46,250 bases of DNA from an uncultured Eubacteriales bacterium (GCA_949739085.1 CATIYU010000135.1:1-46250), one strand, 5' to 3'; shown: positions 8,022 to 16,619, counted from the stretch's first letter. Made by a program: numbers and translations. The notes: generated by a model not told the origin, from the sequence alone.

Positions 8022-8967
8022 AGCCGGGGGAAAAAGGCCTCCAAATGGGGAGAAAAAGGCCGTCCGGAAGGGACGCACTGCCCGCCAGGCGTGGGACCAG
8101 GGGAATGACCGGCTGCGGGATACCCTTTGCAGCGTGGGCTTCCTGGGGCCCAGCGTGGTGGGAGTGGCGGTATTTTTCATCGTGCCCTTTCTGGTGGTGG
8201 TCTACTACTCCGTAATACGAAGCCCCATCAATCCGGAGTTCGTGTTTCTGGACAACTTCAAGGCGGTTTTGCAGAACACCTCTTTCCGGACGGCGGCAAA
8301 AAATACCGCCATGTTCTCCGTCATTGCGGTGCCTTTGGCAGTGGTGCTGAGTCTTTCGCTGGCTCTGCTGCTGGAGTGCCGCATCCCCTGTAAGAGCCTC
8401 TTCCGAACCTTCTTCCTGAGCCCCATGATGGTGCCGGTGGCGTCGGTGGTGCTGATTTGGCAGGTGGTGTTCCACTACCGGGGAACGCTGAACGTGGTCC
8501 TGGCCAATTTCGGCGTGGAGCCTGTGGACTGGCTGAACTCGCCCTACTGCCTCATGGTCATTGTGGTGCTGTTCTTGTGGAAGAATCTGGGATATAATAT
8601 GATTCTCTTTATGGCGGCGTTGAACAACATCCCCAAGGAACTGCTGGAGGTGGCGGATGTGGAGGGGGCCTCTGCGGCCCACAAATTCTTTAACATCAAG
8701 CTCCGCTATCTCTCTCCCACGGTGCTGTTCGTGGCGATCTTGTCCATCATCAACTCATTCAAGGTCTTCCGGGAGATCTACCTGCTCACGGGGAACTATC
8801 CCTACGACGGGCTCTACATGATGCAGCACTTCATGAATAACACCTTCATCTACCTGGACTATCAGAAAATGTCCACGGCGGCGGTGCTGATGGCGCTGGT
8901 GATGGTGGCGCTGATTGCGCTGCTGTTCAAAGCGGAGGATATTTTCGGAAAGGACGTTGAGGGATGA
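8008..8967 (+). CDS. Sugar-type ABC transporter permease 1 (MalF/UgpA-like)
   Basis: A 319-residue inner-membrane permease of the binding-protein-dependent transport family. After a basic cytoplasmic start there are about six hydrophobic segments: the first is near residues 45-70 and the last near 285-305. The EAA loop that contacts the ATPase is seen as EVADVEGASAAHKFFNIKLRYLSP near residue 215. SVGFLGPSVVGVAVFFIVPF is typical of the MalF/UgpA/MsmF subgroup, which carries sugars or glycerol-3-phosphate. The start at 8008 lies inside the end of the previous gene, with only a weak AAGGTG upstream, so translation is probably coupled. The stop overlaps the next permease by four bases (ATGA). Confidence 0.9.
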   Translation: MKIGKAGGKRPPNGEKKAVRKGRTARQAWDQGNDRLRDTLCSVGFLGPSVVGVAVFFIVPFLVVVYYSVIRSPINPEFVFLDNFKAVLQNTSFRTAAKNTAMFSVIAVPLAVVLSLSLALLLECRIPCKSLFRTFFLSPMMVPVASVVLIWQVVFHYRGTLNVVLANFGVEPVDWLNSPYCLMVIVVLFLWKNLGYNMILFMAALNNIPKELLEVADVEGASAAHKFFNIKLRYLSPTVLFVAILSIINSFKVFREIYLLTGNYPYDGLYMMQHFMNNTFIYLDYQKMSTAAVLMALVMVALIALLFKAEDIFGKDVEG

Positions 8968-9851
8968 AAAAGAAACGCTATTTCGGCCGCTTTGCTCTGA
9001 CGTTGCTGGCGGCGGGGTTCGCCCTGACGTTTTTGCTGCCAACAGTGCTGACCATCTCCAACTCCTTCATGACGCAGAGCGAAATCAGCGCCAACTACGG
9101 CAAGGTGTTTTCTAATGTATCTGGCAGCGACGGGAAGACGTATATCGCGGAGACGGTGAACCTGAAGTTTATCCCGGATAAGGTGAGCCTGAGCCAGTAT
9201 ATCAACGTGCTCATCCGCAGTCCGGACTACCTTCTGAAGTTCTGGAATTCGGTGATCTTGGTGGTGCCAGTGGTGCTGTTGCAGTTGGCGGTGGCGTCAG
9301 TGACGGCCTACGGCTTTACCCGGTGGCGGGGGAAGGTACGAGCGTTCCTGTTCTTCTTCTATGTTATTTTGATGCTGATGCCCACCCAGGTGACCCTGGT
9401 GCCAAACTACTTGGTCAGCGGGTGGCTGGGAATTCTGAACACAAGATGGGCGATTATTTTCCCGGGCATGTTCGCGCCCTTTTCCGTGTTTCTGCTGACG
9501 AAGTCCATGCGCCGGATTCCTGGGTCCCTTATTGAGGCGGCAAAGCTGGACGGGTCCAGCGAGTGGCAGGTGTTCAAGGACATCTGCCTGCCCCAGTGCA
9601 GGAGCGCCCTGTACTCGGTGGCGATTCTGGTGTTTATCGACTACTGGAACATGGTAGAGCAGCCTATCGTGCTGCTGCCGGACGCGGCCCAGCAGCCGCT
9701 CTCGGTATACCTCTCCACGATCAACGCCAACGAAGTGGGCTTGGCGTTTGCTATTGCTACAATCTATATGGTGCCCTGCCTGTTGCTGTTCCTCCACGGC
9801 GAGGACTACCTGGTGGAGGGGATTGCGCACCAGGGCTCGGTGAAGGGCTAA
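8964..9851 (+). CDS. Sugar-type ABC transporter permease 2 (MalG/UgpE-like)
   Basis: The partner permease, 295 residues. The first membrane segment (about residues 10-32) ends in TVLTISNSFMT, followed by a roughly 60-residue extracytoplasmic loop (SEISANYGKVFSNV to SLSQYINVLI) that is longer than in short MalG proteins. Further hydrophobic segments follow, with the EAA loop as EAAKLDGSSEWQVFKDICLPQC near residue 192. It overlaps the previous permease by ATGA and should form the heterodimeric channel with it. After its stop there is a 102-base gap holding a three-hairpin repeat, the only substantial gap between the importer genes and the adaptor gene. Confidence 0.9.
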   Translation: MKKKRYFGRFALTLLAAGFALTFLLPTVLTISNSFMTQSEISANYGKVFSNVSGSDGKTYIAETVNLKFIPDKVSLSQYINVLIRSPDYLLKFWNSVILVVPVVLLQLAVASVTAYGFTRWRGKVRAFLFFFYVILMLMPTQVTLVPNYLVSGWLGILNTRWAIIFPGMFAPFSVFLLTKSMRRIPGSLIEAAKLDGSSEWQVFKDICLPQCRSALYSVAILVFIDYWNMVEQPIVLLPDAAQQPLSVYLSTINANEVGLAFAIATIYMVPCLLLFLHGEDYLVEGIAHQGSVKG

Positions 9852-9863
9852 AAATGTTTTGGT

Positions 9864-9930
9864 CAAGCCTCTTTGCAGGCTTGCAGGGGCCAGGGGCATA
9901 GCCCCGGTTCGCCGTCCAGTAGGCGGCGAA
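9864..9930 (+). repeat. Three-hairpin intergenic repeat-like element
   Basis: Three consecutive inverted repeats fill this gap. They are CAAGCCT/AGGCTTG (9864-9870 with 9877-9883), GGGGC/GCCCC (9893-9897 with 9901-9905) and TTCGCCG/CGGCGAA (9908-9914 with 9924-9930). There is no open frame and no T-run terminator. The structure resembles dispersed palindromic intergenic repeats common in Clostridia genomes, but copy number cannot be judged from a single copy. It sits inside an operon, so it may stabilise or trim the mRNA between the permease and adaptor genes. Confidence 0.5.
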
Positions 9931-9953
9931 ATCCCATGAAAGGATGGAAATTA

Positions 9954-12047
9954 ATGGAAGTCAAAGAAAAATCCAAAAAGAGGGAGCTTATCAAGACTAT
10001 TGCCATCATCTTTTTGGTGATTCTCTTGATTCTCACCTTCTTTTCCAACACCTTTATGAATTACTCCCTGCCCGAGGTGGCCACACAGATGGTGAGCTCC
10101 GGCACGATCAACGCGAAAATTCGGGGGAGCGGCTCCGTTTCGGCCAACGAGAGCTACGAGGTGATTATCAACCAGACCCGGGAGGTGCGTTCTGTATGCG
10201 TGAAGGTGGGGGACGCCGTGCAGCAGGGGGACCTGCTGTTCGTGCTGGGCGACATTGAGAGCGAGGAGCTGAAAAATGCTCAGGAGCAGCTTCAGACGCT
10301 GGAGCTGGACTATCAGAAGCAAATCCTGAACCTCTCCAAGCAGTACGCCTCCGACGACTTGACTGTGCGCGGCATCCAGCTGGACCTGGAAAGGGCCATC
10401 GCTCAGCGGGACGAAAACTTGGTGACGGATGCGGAGGTCTCCTATGCCAAGGGGGATCTGGCGGCGGCGAGGTCCCAGCTGAGTCAGACGGAACTGATTT
10501 TGGGGGAGCTGAACGCTAGCCAGGGCGACGATGAACAGACAACGGAGGCCCGGGAAAAGGTGGCGGAGCTGACAACCAAGGTCAATACCCTGACAGAACA
10601 GGCAAAGGGGTACGAGGAGGAGCTGGAGAAACTGGACACCGGCGCCAGTTTGGATGCGGAGCGGAAAATCCAGGATGCGAAAAACGCGCTGGACAAGGCC
10701 CAGACCAAGTGGGCCGCGGACTGGGCGGGAAACCTGACGTACCTGAGGAGGCTCTCAGGCTTTACAAGCCTGAGCACTTCGCCTCACGCTTTTTCCAGCA
10801 GCGAGCAGGTAGAGATTGAGCGGCAGCTGAGCAACCTCAAACAACAGGAGGAGGACATCAAGCAGCAGTATCAGAACTGGACGCCCACTACACCGCCGGG
10901 TGACGAGGATGGCGGCGGCACAACAAAGCCCGCTGATACCTATGATTACATCTACGAAAAGGTTCGGGCCGCCTACGACGCGGTGTTGGCTAGTCAGGCA
11001 GCTATGGAGACCGCTCAGGAGACCTACAACCGTGCCCTGGAGGATAAGGACAGCGCCAGCAGCTCCACGGCCCAGCAGCGGCAGGTCCTTCAGCAGAAGC
11101 TGAACGCCGCCCGGCAGGAGCTGTCTGCGGCTCAGATCCAGCTGCGGGAGGCCCAGGCCCAGCTGGATGCCGCCGCCAACTCTAACAGCCAGCTGAAAAA
11201 CCAGATTAAGGTGTATGAGTCCAGCAAGCGGGATTTGGAGTCCAGAATCGCGGACCTGGAGGCCAATCTAACAGCGCTGGAGGAGAAGAAAAAGCTCCAT
11301 GAGGCCGCGCTGGACCTGATTACGGAAAAGCAGAAGGCTCTGGAGGAGGCTCTCTCTGGAAAGGATATTGATAAGCAGCTGAACAATCTGGATTTGCAGG
11401 CCAAACGGTTGGAGATTGAGCGGCAGCAAGCCCTAGTGGCCAAATACAAAGAGGAGTCTGTGGATACGGAAATCACCTCCAAGGTTTCCGGCGTGGTGCG
11501 GACTATCAACGTGACCGCCGGAAAGGAGAACACCTCCGGGGAGGCTATGGCAGTGATCGACGTGATAGATCGGGGATATACTATTAAAATTTCTGTCACT
11601 AACGAGCAGGCCAAGGCGGTCAAGATCGGTGATACTGCCGAGGTGACCAACTATCGCTGGAGCGACATCACCGCTACTCTGGAGGCCATTACCTCGGATC
11701 CCTCCGCGCCGGGACAGAAGAAATTCTTGGTGTTCCGGGTGACAGGCGAGATCGAAGCGGGGTCCAACATCAGCCTATCCATCGGCCAGAAGAGTACGGT
11801 TATGGATACGGTGGTGCCTAAGAGCGCCTTGCGGGAAGACACCAACGGCAAATTTGTCCTGGTGGTCACCAGTAAGAGCACGCCTCTGGGCAACCGCTAT
11901 ACCGCCACCCGTGTGGACGTGCAGGTGCTGGCGGAGGACGACAACAATGTGGCGGTGACTGGCGTGGCCGCCAACGACTACGTCATCACCACCTCCAGCA
12001 AGCCGCTGGATCCCGGCAGTCTGGTCAGGATGGTGGAGAACCCATGA
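9954..12047 (+). CDS. HlyD/MacA-like membrane-fusion adaptor with long coiled coil
   Basis: A 697-residue envelope protein. One membrane segment lies at about residues 13-35. Next comes the first half of a lipoyl/barrel-sandwich domain (GSGSVSANESYEVIINQTREVRSV and KVGDAVQQGDLLFVLG, to about 103). A very long, largely coiled-coil region runs to about residue 500, broken by a Pro/Gly-rich stretch near 305-320. The second barrel half (ITSKVSGVVRTINVTAGKENTSG) and beta-barrel domains follow. Such adaptors usually join an inner-membrane ABC exporter to partner proteins. The ATG at 9954 is preferred because AAGGA lies nine bases upstream; an in-frame ATG at 9936 is the alternative. It overlaps the next gene by ATGA. 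It is odd inside a sugar-importer cluster; no tripartite exporter ATPase is present. Confidence 0.82.
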   Translation: MEVKEKSKKRELIKTIAIIFLVILLILTFFSNTFMNYSLPEVATQMVSSGTINAKIRGSGSVSANESYEVIINQTREVRSVCVKVGDAVQQGDLLFVLGDIESEELKNAQEQLQTLELDYQKQILNLSKQYASDDLTVRGIQLDLERAIAQRDENLVTDAEVSYAKGDLAAARSQLSQTELILGELNASQGDDEQTTEAREKVAELTTKVNTLTEQAKGYEEELEKLDTGASLDAERKIQDAKNALDKAQTKWAADWAGNLTYLRRLSGFTSLSTSPHAFSSSEQVEIERQLSNLKQQEEDIKQQYQNWTPTTPPGDEDGGGTTKPADTYDYIYEKVRAAYDAVLASQAAMETAQETYNRALEDKDSASSSTAQQRQVLQQKLNAARQELSAAQIQLREAQAQLDAAANSNSQLKNQIKVYESSKRDLESRIADLEANLTALEEKKKLHEAALDLITEKQKALEEALSGKDIDKQLNNLDLQAKRLEIERQQALVAKYKEESVDTEITSKVSGVVRTINVTAGKENTSGEAMAVIDVIDRGYTIKISVTNEQAKAVKIGDTAEVTNYRWSDITATLEAITSDPSAPGQKKFLVFRVTGEIEAGSNISLSIGQKSTVMDTVVPKSALREDTNGKFVLVVTSKSTPLGNRYTATRVDVQVLAEDDNNVAVTGVAANDYVITTSSKPLDPGSLVRMVENP

Positions 12048-13129
12048 GAAAGCTCTTTCACTGGCAGGGCGGGGGACTGAGCCTCAAGCAGAGGCTTCTG
12101 CTGATTTTGAATATCGTGCTGCTGCTGGCTATGGCGGCGTCCCTGTTTGGGGTGCGGGCCATGGCGGGCACGCTGGAGTCCCTCACCGCCGCAGAGCGGT
12201 TCCGGGGAGGCGGGGAGATTCGTTTTGCCCAGTTGGCCTGCTTTCTGCCGGTGGGGGAGGGGAAGACGGAGGACGATATCTACTCCTTCCAGCAGAGCCT
12301 GGACAGCAAAATGCTGGAGCAGTCTTTGGAGGCCCCCGAGGGAGGCAGCCTCTATATCGACGCATACTGCGGCAGCGCCACTATGAGCGTCAGCGCGGGG
12401 GGAGGCTCGGCCAATGTGGAGGCGGTAGGAGTGGGAGGAGATTTCTTCTATTTCCACCCCTTCCTCCTGCGCAGCGGCGCGTATATAGACGGCGAGGACC
12501 TGATGGACGATCTGGTGCTGCTGGACGAGGAGATGGCCTGGAAGCTTTTTGGCGGCACAGATTTGGCTGGAATGAGCCTCTCCATCAACGGCGAGCCTTT
12601 TGTAGTGGCAGGCGTTATCAGCCGGGAGGATGATTTTGCCTCCCGGCGGGCCTACAGCGGGGAGGGCGGGCTCTTTATGTCTTTTTCCGCTATGAAAAGA
12701 CTGGATGAGGATGCGTCCATCAGTTGCTATGAGGTGGTTATGCCGGACCCCATCAGCGGATACGCCAAGGGGGTTGTCAAGGACTCCTTCCCGGTGGGGA
12801 AGGGGGACGTGGTGGAGAACAGCAACCGCTATGGATTTGTGCATCTGGTGACAGAGGTCATCGGTGGATTTGGCCAGCGGTCTATGCGGACGAACGGCGT
12901 GGTGTATCCTTATTGGGAGAATGCGGCGCGACTGACAGAGGACTATGCGGCGCTTCTGCTGGCTTTGGCGGCGGTGTTTGGTATTTGTCCGGCGGTCTTC
13001 GGGCTGGTATCCGGGGTTCTGGGTGTCCGCCGGGGGTATCGGTATCTTAAGAAAACGGTACCGGAAAAGGTGGAGGCCAGCGTGGAGAAGCACCGGGAGG
13101 AGCGCCTCGAGAAAAAATTTCGTAAATAA
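12044..13129 (+). CDS. Reduced MacB-periplasmic-core-like membrane protein
   Basis: A 361-residue protein with a membrane segment at about residues 16-42 and another near 300-325, and an extracytoplasmic domain between. GDFFYFHPFLLRSGAYI, VLLDEEMAWKLFGGTDLAGMSLSINGEPFVVAGVI and the later YEVVMPDP resemble the MacB periplasmic core domain of FtsX/MacB-type exporters. The three-helix FtsX domain that normally follows is missing: only one helix and a basic tail with KKTVPEKVEASVEKHREER remain. No ATPase domain is fused. Coupled by ATGA to the HlyD-like gene, it likely works with it as a structural or sensing partner. The family call rests on recognition by eye. Confidence 0.6.
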   Translation: MRKLFHWQGGGLSLKQRLLLILNIVLLLAMAASLFGVRAMAGTLESLTAAERFRGGGEIRFAQLACFLPVGEGKTEDDIYSFQQSLDSKMLEQSLEAPEGGSLYIDAYCGSATMSVSAGGGSANVEAVGVGGDFFYFHPFLLRSGAYIDGEDLMDDLVLLDEEMAWKLFGGTDLAGMSLSINGEPFVVAGVISREDDFASRRAYSGEGGLFMSFSAMKRLDEDASISCYEVVMPDPISGYAKGVVKDSFPVGKGDVVENSNRYGFVHLVTEVIGGFGQRSMRTNGVVYPYWENAARLTEDYAALLLALAAVFGICPAVFGLVSGVLGVRRGYRYLKKTVPEKVEASVEKHREERLEKKFRK

Positions 13130-13192
13130 CTTGCGGCCCTACGCTTTTTCTTGAGAGAAAAGGGACAAGAAATACCCGGAGGAGAGTGACCC

Positions 13193-14437
13193 ATGGCGGA
13201 ACTGAGCTTGCGAAAAGTAAAAAAGGTCTACGACAACACCGTAGTGGCGGTGCAGGCGTTTGATCTGGAGATTGCGGACAAGGAATTTATTGTGCTGGTA
13301 GGACCGTCCGGGTGTGGGAAATCCACTACGCTGCGGATGGTGGCCGGGCTGGAGGAGATTACAGATGGCGAAATCTACATCGGCGGGAAGAAGGTCAACA
13401 ACGTGCCGCCGAAGAGCCGGGACATCGCCATGGTGTTCCAGAACTACGCGCTCTATCCTCATATGACGGTCTATGACAACATCGCCTATGGCCTGAAGCT
13501 ACGGAAATTTCCCAAGCGGGTCATCGACCAGAAGGTGCGGGAGGCGGCGGAGATTCTGGATATTACAGAGCTGCTCAAGCGTAAACCCAAGGCTCTCTCC
13601 GGCGGACAGCGGCAGCGGGTTGCCATTGGCCGGGCCATCGTGCGGGAGCCTCAGGTGTTTTTGATGGATGAACCCTTAAGTAACCTGGACGCCAAGCTGC
13701 GCAACCAGATGCGGGCCGAAATTATCAAGCTGCGGCAGAAGGTGAATACCACCTTCATCTACGTTACCCACGATCAAACCGAGGCCATGACCCTGGGAGA
13801 CCGGATTGTCATTATGAAGGAGGGCTTTGTCCAGCAGGTGGGCACGCCCCAAGAGGTGTTCCACCACCCGGCGAATCTCTTTGTAGCGGGCTTTATTGGT
13901 ACGCCCCAGATGAATTTCTTTGACGCGGAGCTGGTGCGGCAGGGGGACCAGTACGCCGTGCGGCTGGGGACCGCGCAGGTGCCTCTCTCGCCGGAGAAGC
14001 AGGCCCGGCTGTTAGCGGGAGATGTGCAGTCTCAGGCGGTTACCTTGGGTGTGCGGCCGGAACATATTGTGCTCACAGAGGAGGAGAACGCCGTTCCCGC
14101 TCAGGTGGATGTATCGGAGATGATGGGCAGCGCGGTACATATCCACGTGGCTGCCTGCGGGCGGGATGTGGTCATTGTGGTGCCGGTCAGCGAGGAGGAG
14201 GCGGAGGCCGGGGACCGGTTTCTGCGGGGCACCCAGGTGCGTTTTACGTTCCGGGGCAGCGCGGCCCATGTATTCGACCGGGAGTCGGGACAAAATCTAG
14301 AGCGCCGGGAGAACCCGCCGCCCGTTGCTGAGCAGCCGGAGGAAGCTGCGCCGGAGCTGGCGGTTGCGGTAGAGCAGCTGGAGGAGGAAATCCATACAGC
14401 GGGTGACCCCTTCACGGAAGACGGACAGAACGGATAA
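13193..14437 (+). CDS. MsmK/UgpC-type ABC transporter ATP-binding protein
   Basis: The ATPase expected to power the importer. The 414-residue product has Walker A GPSGCGKST (about residues 37-45), the Q-loop in MVFQNYALYPHMTV, the signature LSGGQRQRVA near 136, Walker B VFLMDEPLSNLDA near 155 and the switch His in YVTHDQTEAMTL. After about residue 235 comes the OB-like regulatory region of the MalK/UgpC/MsmK group (LGVRPEHIVL near 283). The last 45 residues are an acidic, Pro/Glu-rich tail that most family members lack. AGGAGAG precedes the ATG, 63 bases after the MacB-like gene. A bidirectional-looking terminator follows. Confidence 0.93.
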   Translation: MAELSLRKVKKVYDNTVVAVQAFDLEIADKEFIVLVGPSGCGKSTTLRMVAGLEEITDGEIYIGGKKVNNVPPKSRDIAMVFQNYALYPHMTVYDNIAYGLKLRKFPKRVIDQKVREAAEILDITELLKRKPKALSGGQRQRVAIGRAIVREPQVFLMDEPLSNLDAKLRNQMRAEIIKLRQKVNTTFIYVTHDQTEAMTLGDRIVIMKEGFVQQVGTPQEVFHHPANLFVAGFIGTPQMNFFDAELVRQGDQYAVRLGTAQVPLSPEKQARLLAGDVQSQAVTLGVRPEHIVLTEEENAVPAQVDVSEMMGSAVHIHVAACGRDVVIVVPVSEEEAEAGDRFLRGTQVRFTFRGSAAHVFDRESGQNLERRENPPPVAEQPEEAAPELAVAVEQLEEEIHTAGDPFTEDGQNG

Positions 14438-14443
14438 AAGAAG

Positions 14444-14472
14444 TGCGGCGGACCATTGGTCCGCCGCATTTT
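14444..14472 (+). terminator. Terminator at the end of the ABC locus
   Basis: A perfect 10-bp stem (14445-14454 with 14458-14467, plus a flanking T-A pair) with an ATT loop is followed by four T residues. It lies just after the ATPase stop. On the minus strand a T-rich tail also follows the stem, so it may also end the convergent lipoprotein gene, whose stop is at 14489. Confidence 0.85.
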
Positions 14473-14488
14473 GCCGGTATTGGGGATT

Positions 14489-15316
14489 CTAGCGCCCAAG
14501 GCGCTCCAAGCCGCTTTTGCCAATCAGATCCTCCAGTTCATCCCAGGTCAGGCGCAGCTCTACGCTGCCCATGGCGTAGGGGCCTAGGTCGTAGGGGGAG
14601 TAGATCACCAACATCCCCTCCCCATCAAAGAGTACGGCGGCCTCATTCCAATGTGCGATAATTTCTTGGTAGTCCGGCCAGTAGTTGCCTTTATTTTCCG
14701 CGATGCCGTCCGCTTTTTCCACCAGTAATGCCGCTGCACCGGTGCGGAAAGATTCTGGGTCCCCAGCGATTTGGGTGGGGTCGATGAACTGTCCGGATTC
14801 CAGGTCAAAGAGGAAGCTGGAGGTATACCGGTTGGGGTGTGCGCCGCCGGTATAGCTGGTGTTGTCAATCCGGACGCTGATGATCTGGCCCAGAAAAGCC
14901 GCGCTGGCGGCGGTTTCGTCGTAATACGCCGACCTGAGGCCGAAGGTGTCATAGTCGTATCGGGCGGTGTCGCCCAAATCCCGGCCTACCTGTACGGAGT
15001 CGTCCATAATGGAGAGCATTCTGCTGTTAAAATTATCCATATTCCGCTGTGCCGTTTCTGCCTTCTCTGGGGACAGGTCTTCTAGGTTCAGCACTGAGAG
15101 ATTGAGAAGCTGGTAGTTATAATGGGCTAGCTCCCCGCCCTCCTCCAGATTAAATTGGTTCTCGCTTGTAATTACATCCATGTGGTAGTCCGGCTCCGCA
15201 TAATTGGGGGGAGGATCTTGCTCCATTGGGTCGGGATCGGGGCGGTGTACAAATCCGGCGCAAGCCGCCAGCAGGCACAGGCAGGCCGCCAGAAAAACAG
15301 CAAATTTTTGTTTCAT
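14489..15316 (-). CDS. Lipoprotein with DUF3298/RsiV-like domain
   Basis: A 275-residue predicted lipoprotein: the signal peptide ends in lipobox LAAC with Cys19. The mature part contains SYTGGAHPNRYTSSFLFDLESGQFIDPTQI near residues 155-185, a hallmark of the DUF4163/DUF3298 architecture. That architecture is found in RsiV, the lysozyme-sensing anti-sigma factor, and in stand-alone lipoproteins. There is no cytoplasmic sigma-binding region or membrane anchor of the RsiV type, so it is more likely a surface protein than an anti-sigma factor. It starts 33 bases after tmcAL ends and probably shares its transcript. Its function is not known. Confidence 0.78.
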   Translation of the reverse strand: MKQKFAVFLAACLCLLAACAGFVHRPDPDPMEQDPPPNYAEPDYHMDVITSENQFNLEEGGELAHYNYQLLNLSVLNLEDLSPEKAETAQRNMDNFNSRMLSIMDDSVQVGRDLGDTARYDYDTFGLRSAYYDETAASAAFLGQIISVRIDNTSYTGGAHPNRYTSSFLFDLESGQFIDPTQIAGDPESFRTGAAALLVEKADGIAENKGNYWPDYQEIIAHWNEAAVLFDGEGMLVIYSPYDLGPYAMGSVELRLTWDELEDLIGKSGLERLGR

Positions 15317-15348
15317 AAAATGCTCCTTTGGATACGAAATAGCGGGAC

Positions 15349-16539
15349 TTACAGCATCACCGGCCCGGCGGTATACTCAGTTCCCGGCTTTGCCTGGGAC
15401 AGATCCGGATAGGCCAGTGTGTAGAGGTCCGTACACCGGGCCTCCTGGTCAAAAATCCGCTGGGCTTCCCGGTCCAGGCGCCGGACGTGGGCAGGTTTAA
15501 CAAGCACTGGAAGGGAGGCGGCCTTCTTCATCTGCCGCAGCAGCATCCGGCCCCGGGCCGTGGTGCCGAGAACCCGGAGATAGGGGGGCGTTTCCCCTTG
15601 GGCAGCCTGGGGAACGCCCAGATAACTTTGCAGCAGCATCCGCCGCAGGCGGGCCAAGGGGTAGCGTTTGGTTTTTACAGCGGAGAGCAGGTCCTCCAGG
15701 CTGGAGGCAGTGTGGACCGCGCGATAAAAGCGGTGGTAGAGTCCCTCGCCGCCGCCGTCGTAGAGGAAAAACTCCTCCTCAGCCATCCGGCGCAGCTGGG
15801 ACAAAACCGCCCGCTGGCAGCGCTCTATGGATACCGGGGCCCGCCCGGCAGCGGTCTCCTGGCTGACGAGGGCGGCGGTGGAATCAGGCAGGCCGGTGTG
15901 CCAGTCCAGCTGGAGGAGCATCCTTTGCCGGATAGCGCTGGCGGAGGGGCAGCCGCAGTCCTCGCTGCTGTCGTGGGCGGCGCCGGTTCTGGGCAGCGCC
16001 ACAGGGAGAAGGGGGGAGGCTTTTAGCGCACGGAGGTACTCCACCGCCAAGGTGTTGTTGGGGGAGGCCAAGCACACCGCCGCATCCCCCGCCAAAGCCT
16101 GGACTGCGGCCTGCCGGGCGGCGGCAAAGGTCATACCCTCCCCGGTGAACCGGTGGAGCAGCTCGCGGAAGGCTTCACTCTCTAGACAGTCCGCAACACT
16201 TTGCAAAGGATCCAGCGCCCCGCACTCACAGCCGAAGGCCAAGTGCGTCACTACACCGGCGGCGGAAAGCGCGGCGACGCCCCCTTGGGCGAACCGTTCT
16301 GCTCCGGCAGCGGACCAGGGGGTGGGCAGCTCCAGTACCAAGTCCACCCCTCCCAGCAGAGCCGATTCTGCCCGGGTGTGCTTGTTGAGAATGGCGAAGC
16401 TCCCGCGCTGGACAAAATTCCCGCTCATGCAGGCTACCACGGCGGTGCCCGTCCCCAGACGGCGGCGGATCTCCGCCACTTGCCAGGCGTGGCCCCGGTG
16501 GAAGGGGTTGTACTCCGCAATCACGCCCGCAACGGCCAT
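15349..16539 (-). CDS. tmcAL: tRNA(Met) cytidine acetate ligase
   Basis: TmcAL (formerly YlbM) activates acetate with ATP and acetylates the wobble cytidine of elongator tRNA(Met), making ac4C34. The 396-residue product starts VAGVIAEYNPFHRGHAWQ, the nucleotidyltransferase motif of the family, with GNFVQRGSFAILNKHTRAE and DLVLELPTPWSAAGAERFA further on. SASAIRQRM near residue 200 is another family landmark. The frame is open to 16914, but the ATG at 16539 is used because the family motif begins there and GGAGGAGG lies a few bases upstream. It is divergent from ackA; both gene products handle acetate. Confidence 0.93.
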   Translation of the reverse strand: MAVAGVIAEYNPFHRGHAWQVAEIRRRLGTGTAVVACMSGNFVQRGSFAILNKHTRAESALLGGVDLVLELPTPWSAAGAERFAQGGVAALSAAGVVTHLAFGCECGALDPLQSVADCLESEAFRELLHRFTGEGMTFAAARQAAVQALAGDAAVCLASPNNTLAVEYLRALKASPLLPVALPRTGAAHDSSEDCGCPSASAIRQRMLLQLDWHTGLPDSTAALVSQETAAGRAPVSIERCQRAVLSQLRRMAEEEFFLYDGGGEGLYHRFYRAVHTASSLEDLLSAVKTKRYPLARLRRMLLQSYLGVPQAAQGETPPYLRVLGTTARGRMLLRQMKKAASLPVLVKPAHVRRLDREAQRIFDQEARCTDLYTLAYPDLSQAKPGTEYTAGPVML

Positions 16540-16562
16540 AGGCCCCCTCCTCCACGACAAGC

Positions 16563-16619
16563 GCCGGTCCACAACAAAAATTTCGGAAAAACTTCCGAAA
16601 AAACAGTTGTCTAACCGGC
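16563..16619. promoter_or_regulatory. 57-bp interrupted dyad between tmcAL and ackA
   Basis: Three nested arm pairs share one centre: GCCGGT/ACCGGC (16563-16568 with 16614-16619), ACAAC/GTTGT (16571-16575 with 16606-16610) and TTTCGGAA/TTCCGAAA (16581-16588 with 16593-16600), around an AAAC loop. The right side covers the ackA -35 box. On the minus strand the dyad would be in the tmcAL leader RNA, where the inner stem is followed by five U residues, as in an attenuator. It could be a protein operator, an RNA attenuator, or both. Confidence 0.6.

Noticed and set aside
14489..15316. The RsiV-like lipoprotein as an anti-sigma factor
   Set aside because: It has a lipoprotein signal and no cytoplasmic sigma-binding part or transmembrane anchor, and no sigma factor gene is adjacent.
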